Origin: Aequorivita sp. HC6-5
GTDB lineage: Bacteria > Bacteroidota > Bacteroidia > Flavobacteriales > Flavobacteriaceae
Direction of reading: 5' to 3'
Assembly: GCA_905182755.1 (NCBI GenBank)
Contig: CAJJCS010000001.1
Coordinates: forward strand, 76,945-140,944
Length of the DNA: 64,000 bases
The notes beneath the pieces are model-generated. The model saw only the letters and a list, made by a program, of their open reading frames with translations, searched no databases and was not told where the DNA came from. Positions 58,322 to 64,000 of the stretch are shown piece after piece (position 1 is the stretch's first letter; each line of letters opens with the position of its first letter). Position numbers and translations under genes: made by a program.

Positions 58322-58436
58322 GCCTTAAGGTGTCTTTCTATCCTGTTATTTTTGGGTTTAATTTTTCACATAACTTTAAAGATTCTGGTATATTATAAAT
58401 TATGCAATCTTTGTACCTTGCAGTAAAGTTAATTTT

Positions 58437-59081
58437 ATGGACAAAAACCTTCACGACTACAGAAAATCCTACGAGAAAGGCTCTCTTACAGAAGATACTG
58501 TGCTGGAAAATCCATTAGAGCAGTTTGCTGCTTGGTTTGTAGATGCCGAAAAGACTCCTACTGTAGAGGAGCCAAATGCGATGACGCTGAGTACTGTAGA
58601 TACGCAAGGTGTTCCAAAGGCGCGGGTTGTGCTGCTTAAAGAATTTACCCAAGAAGGCTTTGTTTTTTATACCAACTACACCAGTGGTAAAGCCCAGGCT
58701 ATTGCACAAAATAACAAGGTCTGTATTTCTTTTTTTTGGCCCTCATTGGAGCGTCAAATTATAATAACGGGTATGGCTGTAAAAATTTCAGAAGAAAAAT
58801 CTATCGCCTATTTTAATAAAAGACCTCGTGAGAGCCAATTGGGCGCCGTGGTAAGCGACCAATCTGCCTCTATAGATAGCAGAGAAGCTTTAGAAGAAAA
58901 GCTACTGGATTTAGAAAAACAATACCAGACTAAACCTATTGTAAAACCAGCCCATTGGGGAGGCTATCTAATACAGCCAACCTCATATGAGTTTTGGCAG
59001 GGCAGAAGTAGTAGGTTGCATGATAGAATTAAATATACAAAAATTAATAATAGCTGGAATATCGGTAGGCTGCAGCCCTAG
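58437..59081 (+). CDS. pdxH: Pyridoxamine 5'-phosphate oxidase
   Basis: An FMN enzyme oxidising pyridoxine/pyridoxamine phosphate to PLP. It begins NLHDYRKSYEKGSLTEDTV, has the FMN region MTLSTVDTQGVPKARVVLLKEF and GFVFYTNYTSGKAQ, and the C-terminal signature PTSYEFWQGRSSRLHDRIKY. 214 aa. PLP feeds enzymes such as GlyA elsewhere in the window. It lies 23 bp before the SixA-type phosphatase gene. Confidence 0.95.
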   Translation: MDKNLHDYRKSYEKGSLTEDTVLENPLEQFAAWFVDAEKTPTVEEPNAMTLSTVDTQGVPKARVVLLKEFTQEGFVFYTNYTSGKAQAIAQNNKVCISFFWPSLERQIIITGMAVKISEEKSIAYFNKRPRESQLGAVVSDQSASIDSREALEEKLLDLEKQYQTKPIVKPAHWGGYLIQPTSYEFWQGRSSRLHDRIKYTKINNSWNIGRLQP

Positions 59082-59104
59082 GTTAGTATGTAATACCATC
59101 ATTA

Positions 59105-59590
59105 ATGAAAACACTGTACTTTATAAGGCACGCTAAATCTTCATGGAAACATACTGTTGGAGATAGGCAAAGACCCTTAAAAAAACAAGGGGTTAAAGAT
59201 GCTTTGCAGGTTTCAAAATTGGTGGCACAAACCATTGTAAAGCCACAAGTAATTATTACTAGTGATGCTCTAAGAACTCAAAGCACTGCAACGTATTTTA
59301 AAGATGCTTTTGAACTTAAAAATGATGCCTTTGTGGTAAATCCTGAGTTGTATGATTTTAGTGGCCAACAAGTTATGAAGCTTATTAAAGAATTAAAAAA
59401 TACCCTAGATTGTGTTATGCTATGTGGCCATAATCATGCATTCACATCTATTGTAAATATCTTGGGTAGTATTAGTATTAATAATGTACCTACTTGTGGT
59501 TTTGTAGCCATTACCTTTGATGTGGATAAGTGGAGTGAGATAACCACAGGAACAACCATAAAAACAGTTTTCCCGAGAGACCTAAAATAA
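59105..59590 (+). CDS. SixA-type histidine phosphatase family protein
   Basis: A 161-aa phosphohistidine phosphatase-like protein. The catalytic RHAKSS motif (RHG-type) follows the first strand (TLYFIRHAKSSWKH). VIITSDALRTQSTATYF and VMLCGHNHAFTSI (second His) complete the phosphatase core. E. coli SixA dephosphorylates phosphohistidine of the nitrogen phosphotransferase system; here the gene is 4 bp before ppk, so a polyphosphate-linked role is possible. Substrate unproven. Confidence 0.85.
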   Translation: MKTLYFIRHAKSSWKHTVGDRQRPLKKQGVKDALQVSKLVAQTIVKPQVIITSDALRTQSTATYFKDAFELKNDAFVVNPELYDFSGQQVMKLIKELKNTLDCVMLCGHNHAFTSIVNILGSISINNVPTCGFVAITFDVDKWSEITTGTTIKTVFPRDLK

Positions 59591-59594
59591 AATT

Positions 59595-61685
59595 ATGACA
59601 CCAAAACTAAATAAAGCCCCTCTTGAGAATAGCTATTATAACCGTGAATTAAGCTGGTTACAATTTAACGCACGCGTGTTACAAGAGGCTGAAGATAATA
59701 CAACTCCACTGCTTGAAAGGTTACGTTTTATTGGTATTTTCTCAAACAATCTAGATGAGTTTTTTAAAGTAAGGTATGCAACTATAAAACGTATTGCTGA
59801 TGCCGGCAAGGGCGGGCGTAGCTTTTTAGGAGGTATTCCAGCCTCTGAGCTTATGGAGCTAATTACCCAGACAGTAATCAAGCAGCAAAAAACTAGTTTA
59901 GGTATTTTAAGTGGCATTAAAGAGGAGCTTAAAAAAGAGCAAATTTTTATGATTAACGAGACTGAGGTATCCAAGTCTCAGTCTGAATTTATTGCAGATT
60001 ATTTCTTACAAAAGGTAAGTCCTGCAATGGTTGTTATTATGATTGGTGAACTTAAAGAGTTTCCTTCATTAAAAGATAGCGCAGCCTATCTAGCCGTGAA
60101 AATGGAGATGGCTAAAGATGACACCACTTTTGCGTCAAAAAATAATTACGCCCTTATAGAAATTCCAAAAAATGTAGAACGGTTTGTAGAGTTACCAACG
60201 CAAGATGGTAAAAAATACATCATCATTTTGGATGATTTAATACGATATATGCTACATAAAATATTTAGCATTTTCAAGTATGATCATATTTCTGCACACA
60301 TGATAAAAATTACTCGTGATGCCGCCCTTGATATTGAGAGTGATTTAAGTAAGAGTTTTATTGATAAAATTTCTAAATCTGTAAAAAATAGAAGCGATGG
60401 AGATCCTGTGCGCCTTGTATATGATAAAACCATAGACGACGAGACACTTTCTTTCTTGATGGATAAAATGGGAATAAAAAACTCTGATAGCATTAACCCT
60501 GGAGGAAGGTATCACAACAGAAGAGACTACATCAATTTTCCTAGCCTAGGACGCCAAGACCTGCAATACGAAAAAATCACACCACTGAATGTTCCTGGTT
60601 TAAGCCTTGTGGGAAGCCTTCTAGATAAAGTGGCTAAGAAAGATTATTTGCTACACGCGCCATACCAGAGCTTTTCTTATGTTGTAAAGTTTTTGCGTGA
60701 GGCAGCACTTGACCCTACAGTAAAAACAATAAAGATTACTATTTATAGACTTGCAGAGGTATCTCATATTGCCAGTAGTTTGATTAATGCGGTTAAAAAT
60801 GGTAAAGAAGTAACGGTACAAATAGAATTACAAGCACGTTTTGATGAACAGGCCAACATCCGTTATGCAGAGCAAATGCAAAGTGAAGGCGTGAAGCTTA
60901 TATTTGGAGTAGCAGGGCTTAAGGTACATTGTAAAATATGTGTTGTTGAGCGCCTAGAGGACGGTAAGTTGAAAAAATATTCATTTATAAGTACCGGAAA
61001 CTTTAATGAATCTACGGCAAGAATATACACAGATTACACCTTGTTTACCGCCAATCAAAAAATTGGAAAAGAACTCAATAGAGTGTTTGATTTTTTTGAA
61101 GTAAACTACAAAATTAAAGAGTACAAACATTTAATTGTCTCTCCACATTATACAAGAACAGCTATTTATGATTTAATAGAAACCGAAATATTTAATACCA
61201 TGCAAGGTAAAAAAAGCGGTATTAAATTAAAACTCAATAGCCTGTCAGACAATAGATTAATAGACAGGCTTTATGCCGCTAGTAGGGCAGGGGTTAAAAT
61301 TCAACTCATTGTCAGAGGTATTTGTTGCTTAATTCCAGGAGTAAAAGCAATGAGTGAAAACATTGAGGTGATTAGTGTGGTAGATAAGTTTTTAGAGCAC
61401 CCAAGACTGTATATATTTGAGAATGATGGAGCTCCAAAAATATATATTTCTTCTGCAGATTTTATGCGCAGAAATTTAGACACAAGAGTAGAGATTTCGT
61501 GTCCTATTTATGACCAGCAAATTAAAGAAGAAATTCTAGAAACCTTTGATATTTGCTGGAGTGATAATGTAAAAGCGAGATGTATTTCTCAAAAACAAGA
61601 CAATCTATACAGAAAAAATAACAACCCTAAAGTGCGATCTCAATTTGCATTGTATGCGTATTATAAAAATAAACTAGAAAATTAA
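59595..61685 (+). CDS. ppk1: Polyphosphate kinase 1
   Basis: Makes inorganic polyphosphate from ATP, and acts in reverse. 696 aa. N domain: YYNRELSWLQFNARVLQEA, ERLRFIGIFSNNLDEFFKVRYA. The catalytic C1/C2 domains carry FDEQANIRYAEQMQ, the autophosphorylated His in GLKVHCKICVVER, and SFISTGNFNESTARIYTDYTLFTA. Complete and the usual length. It is followed with a 1-bp gap by an exopolyphosphatase, so synthesis and breakdown are coupled in one transcript. Confidence 0.96.
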   Translation: MTPKLNKAPLENSYYNRELSWLQFNARVLQEAEDNTTPLLERLRFIGIFSNNLDEFFKVRYATIKRIADAGKGGRSFLGGIPASELMELITQTVIKQQKTSLGILSGIKEELKKEQIFMINETEVSKSQSEFIADYFLQKVSPAMVVIMIGELKEFPSLKDSAAYLAVKMEMAKDDTTFASKNNYALIEIPKNVERFVELPTQDGKKYIIILDDLIRYMLHKIFSIFKYDHISAHMIKITRDAALDIESDLSKSFIDKISKSVKNRSDGDPVRLVYDKTIDDETLSFLMDKMGIKNSDSINPGGRYHNRRDYINFPSLGRQDLQYEKITPLNVPGLSLVGSLLDKVAKKDYLLHAPYQSFSYVVKFLREAALDPTVKTIKITIYRLAEVSHIASSLINAVKNGKEVTVQIELQARFDEQANIRYAEQMQSEGVKLIFGVAGLKVHCKICVVERLEDGKLKKYSFISTGNFNESTARIYTDYTLFTANQKIGKELNRVFDFFEVNYKIKEYKHLIVSPHYTRTAIYDLIETEIFNTMQGKKSGIKLKLNSLSDNRLIDRLYAASRAGVKIQLIVRGICCLIPGVKAMSENIEVISVVDKFLEHPRLYIFENDGAPKIYISSADFMRRNLDTRVEISCPIYDQQIKEEILETFDICWSDNVKARCISQKQDNLYRKNNNPKVRSQFALYAYYKNKLEN

Positions 61686-61686
61686 T

Positions 61687-62586
61687 TTGTTACACATAGA
61701 GAAATATGCTGCTGTAGATATTGGTTCTAATGCTATACGTCTGCTCATTGCAACGGTAATAGAGAAAGAAGGATTTCCTACTCAATTTAAAAAAACTTCC
61801 TTGGTGCGCCTACCCATTAGACTGGGCGCTGATGTTTTTTTGAAGGGTAATGTTTCACCAGTTAATTACCAAAGGCTTCTCGATGCAATGCAGGCATTTT
61901 CATTAATTATTAAAACCCATAATGTTGTTGCCTTTAGAGCTTGTGCAACTTCTGCCATGCGAGAAGCAAAAAATGGCAAAGAAATTGTATCCAAATTAAA
62001 AGCTGCCACTGGCATTGACATTCAGATTATTGATGGTAATGATGAAGCTGCTATTATTGCATCTACAGATTTAAAGCAACTCATTAGTGATAATAAAGTA
62101 TTCTTATATGTAGATGTGGGAGGGGGCTCCACAGAATTTACAGTCTTTGCCAATGGTCAAAATATTGCGTCACACTCATTTAAATTGGGCACGGTCCGTA
62201 TTATAAACGGCATGGTTGACGACGCTATGTGGGAACAGGCACAACAGTGGGTTACCCAACATACAAAAGCATATTCTAAAATTAATGTAATAGGCTCTGG
62301 AGGAAATATAAATAGTATATATCGCTTTAGCGAAAAGAAGGTAGGGCAGCCCCTGAGTTATTTGTTTATGTCTAACTTCTATGAAAAAGTAAAACAGTAT
62401 GATTACAACCAGCGTGTATTTGAACTCAAAATGAATCCAGATAGGGCAGATGTGATTATTCCAGCTACGCGTATTTACCTGTCTGCCATGAAGTGGGCAA
62501 AAGCAAAAAACATGTATGTTCCTAAAATTGGTTTGGCAGATGGTATTGTAAAACAGCTTTACAATGAACGAAATGCAAGTACGTAG
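61687..62586 (+). CDS. ppx: Ppx/GppA phosphatase family exopolyphosphatase
   Basis: Starts at TTG 61687, 1 bp after the ppk stop. A 299-aa ASKHA-fold phosphatase: AVDIGSNAIRLLIATV near residue 9 (phosphate-1 motif), ACATSAMREAKNGKEIV, and VDVGGGSTEFTVF (phosphate-2). It lacks the large C-terminal helical extension of E. coli Ppx, as do many Bacteroidota members. It removes terminal phosphates from polyphosphate or (p)ppGpp. Context with ppk favours polyphosphate. Confidence 0.9.
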   Translation: MLHIEKYAAVDIGSNAIRLLIATVIEKEGFPTQFKKTSLVRLPIRLGADVFLKGNVSPVNYQRLLDAMQAFSLIIKTHNVVAFRACATSAMREAKNGKEIVSKLKAATGIDIQIIDGNDEAAIIASTDLKQLISDNKVFLYVDVGGGSTEFTVFANGQNIASHSFKLGTVRIINGMVDDAMWEQAQQWVTQHTKAYSKINVIGSGGNINSIYRFSEKKVGQPLSYLFMSNFYEKVKQYDYNQRVFELKMNPDRADVIIPATRIYLSAMKWAKAKNMYVPKIGLADGIVKQLYNERNAST

Positions 62587-62612
62587 AGATAGCGTTTGTT
62601 TCTAGAACAAAG

Positions 62613-63224
62613 TTATCCATGAATACTTTCATTTTTACTCAAATCTTTCATGACTTGAGCTTCAAAATTTAGTAAATCTTGCCATTTTTCATCTACTTCT
62701 TTTCGGTCTCCATATTGTCTTGCAAAGCCTAGAAACATGGTGTAATGATTTGCTTCGCTAACCATAAGTTTATGGTAAAAATCTGCTAATTCTTGATCTT
62801 CTAATTCTTCACTCAGTAGTCTGAAACGCTCACAACTTCTAGCCTCTATCAGCGCGGCATATAAAAGCCTGTGAACTAGTTGTGTTGTTCTGCTGCCACC
62901 TTTTGGGAAGAATTTTAAAATCTCTAGTACGTAGCTATCTTTACGATCACGCCCCAAAGTCCAGCCACGGGCTATGATTTTATCATGTACTAGTTTGAAG
63001 TGACTAATCTCTTCTTTTACAAGCGCCACCATTTCTTGAACCAACGCTGTATACTCAGGAAATGAAACAATTAAAGAGATGGCCGTAGAGGTTGCTTTTT
63101 GTTCACAATAGGCGTGATCTGTCAGTATTTCCTCAATATTTTTCTCAACAATATTTACCCATCTTGGATCTGTAGGCAATTTTAACCCCAGCATTTTAAT
63201 TGGGTTTTGTGATTTTGAATTCAT
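62613..63224 (-). CDS. miaE: tRNA-(ms2io6A)-hydroxylase MiaE-like protein
   Basis: A 203-aa ferritin-like di-iron protein that in Salmonella hydroxylates the isopentenyl side chain of ms2i6A37 in tRNA. Metal-binding ExxH motifs: EEISHFKLVHDKI and SEANHYTMFLG; LIEARSCERFRLLSEEL is conserved in the family. The start MNSKSQNPIKMLGLKLPTDPRWV matches Bacteroidota homologues. It lies 9 bp after the dnaX stop on the same strand and is probably cotranscribed. Confidence 0.9.
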   Translation of the reverse strand: MNSKSQNPIKMLGLKLPTDPRWVNIVEKNIEEILTDHAYCEQKATSTAISLIVSFPEYTALVQEMVALVKEEISHFKLVHDKIIARGWTLGRDRKDSYVLEILKFFPKGGSRTTQLVHRLLYAALIEARSCERFRLLSEELEDQELADFYHKLMVSEANHYTMFLGFARQYGDRKEVDEKWQDLLNFEAQVMKDLSKNESIHG

Positions 63225-63232
63225 AGCAGTAA

Positions 63233-64000
63233 TTAAATATCTAGTTCAAAGGCATTTCTGAGCGCTTCTAGATTAGGGTTTTTTTCCACTAGTTTTTCAT
63301 ACTTCTCTTTGTCTGTATATGCATACCGTTTTACTTGCAATTCATTAACATCTATTACCAGATCAACATTGTAATTTTGAAGTTCTTTGCGCATGTATGT
63401 TAACAGCTCAAATTTATCTCTTTCTACCTCTATTTTTATGGTTTGATTTGGAAATTCAAGATGAATCATCCCATCTTTTAATTTAGGCTCATTCATGGTA
63501 AGGTGAGACAAGAAATTGTATTTCCCTTGCCCTTTAACAATCTCCGTATATGCATTCCAGTGAGTAATCATTTGCTGCTGAGTGAAATCTTCAGTAGGCA
63601 GGTTTTCTTGATTAGGAATCCCTTGCATTAATTTCTTTTGTGAGCTGTTGCTTTTTTTGAATGCTTTTTAAGGATAGTGCTGAAACTCTTTTTTTCGAGG
63701 AAACTTCGTCTTTAATTGGCTGTGGTTGCTGGATAATTTCTTGTTTATCTACCTGGGTAGAGGAAGGGTTTTGATTTTCTTGCTCCTTCGTCTGGTTTGT
63801 TTGCACAATTGGTGGAGTTGCAATGGCAGGTACTTGCTGGGTAGTATCTAGCTTTTCTTGAGCCTGTCCTGCTATTTCTTTAAAATGAGAAGGAGGAAGT
63901 ACAAAACGTTTTTTTAGCTTATTGGCCTTTTTTTTTTCTCCCTGCGCAGTGAGAGATGTCAATTGCATTAAGCATAGTTCTACTAGTAGCCTTTGGTTGC
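63233..64000 (-). CDS. dnaX: DNA polymerase III gamma/tau subunit, C-terminal part (partial, frameshifted)
   Basis: The gene runs off the window; the visible frame begins RLLVELCLMQLTSL, a segment typical of dnaX domain III, followed by a Gln/Pro/Lys-rich linker. The frame breaks near 63622: one extra A separates KEINA from GIPNQENLPTEDFTQQQM. The C-terminal domain (MITHWNAYTEIVKGQGKYNFLSHLTM, DKEKYEKLVEKNPNLEALRNAFEL) is the flavobacterial tau end that contacts the polymerase. It organises the replisome clamp loader. Confidence 0.9.

Noticed and set aside
1-64000. CRISPR arrays, insertion sequences, prophage genes or attachment sites
   Set aside because: I saw no regularly spaced repeats, transposase or integrase motifs, or flanking direct repeats; the only tRNA has no adjacent integrase.

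Overview
The window is a gene-dense, low-GC (by eye mid-to-high 30s percent) chromosomal segment of a bacterium in class Flavobacteriia (Bacteroidota), most likely a marine Flavobacteriaceae member. The evidence is: exact TAnnTTTG -7 promoter boxes in front of the SRP RNA, a tRNA and several genes; the short flavobacterial primary sigma factor (about 288 aa); a type IX secretion (T9SS) sorting tail; bacillithiol synthesis (bshA); and lineage families such as DUF2490, DUF6268, TIGR03643/DUF2805 and Lacal_2735. I do not name a genus. No insertion sequence, prophage, CRISPR array or rRNA operon was seen.

Layout. 1-2.2 kb: PASTA protein end, an RluD-type pseudouridine synthase and yaaA. 2.2-7.6 kb: a glutamine amidotransferase (pabA/trpG), two rhodaneses, fumarylacetoacetase, a DUF1028 T9SS protein and glyA. 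7.6-15.4 kb: a minus-strand run of envelope proteins (lipoproteins, glutamine cyclotransferase, Cu/Zn SOD, DUF2490, a 1056-aa BNR/sortilin-like protein) with the SRP RNA gene in the middle. 15.5-18.2 kb: a von Willebrand A protein paired with a MoxR/Mg-chelatase-type AAA ATPase. 18.3-20.6 kb: amine oxidase, queD, glutathione peroxidase. 20.6-25.9 kb: a tight seven-gene minus-strand light/DNA-repair operon holding three photolyase/cryptochrome-superfamily proteins, a flavin reductase, the zinc-ribbon microprotein DUF2256, TIGR03643 and Lacal_2735. 26.1-30.6 kb: an accessory stretch with a DUF6268 protein, a T9SS protein, and an unrecognised 418-aa helical, possibly DNA-binding, protein coupled to an EamA/DMT transporter. 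30.7-36.8 kb: tRNA-Ser(UGA), a TauE/SafE permease, mazG, bshA and a large FAD/Fe-S oxidoreductase. 36.8-42.6 kb: a lipoprotein, rpoD, a secreted protein, and a minus cluster of an RsuA/RluE-type synthase, pterin dehydratase, nucleotide-sugar reductase and gcvT. 42.8-53.2 kb: hutH, clpC, gyrA, a TPR protein, an NlpC/P60 hydrolase and a thiolase. 53.3-62.6 kb: a plus-strand series of 7TM-HD phosphohydrolase, pyrR-pyrB, a small unknown protein, rnz, pdxH, a SixA-type phosphatase, ppk and ppx. 62.6-64 kb: miaE and the 3' end of dnaX.

An important property of this sequence is that about sixteen genes or gene ends are broken by single-base insertions or deletions, including the essential glyA (twice), rpoD and dnaX. 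In each case one base restores the family consensus and a sensible length or end. I read these as sequence errors, not gene decay, and annotate each as one gene across the break. One of them creates a false fumarylacetoacetase-DUF1028 fusion.

The most interesting biology is the photolyase operon. It includes a rearranged photolyase-like protein whose FAD domain comes first, and a bacterial (6-4)-photolyase-type protein that lacks the cysteines expected for its Fe-S cluster. Also of interest are the regulator-like/DMT transporter pair, and candidate cis elements at hutH, rpoD and gyrA.
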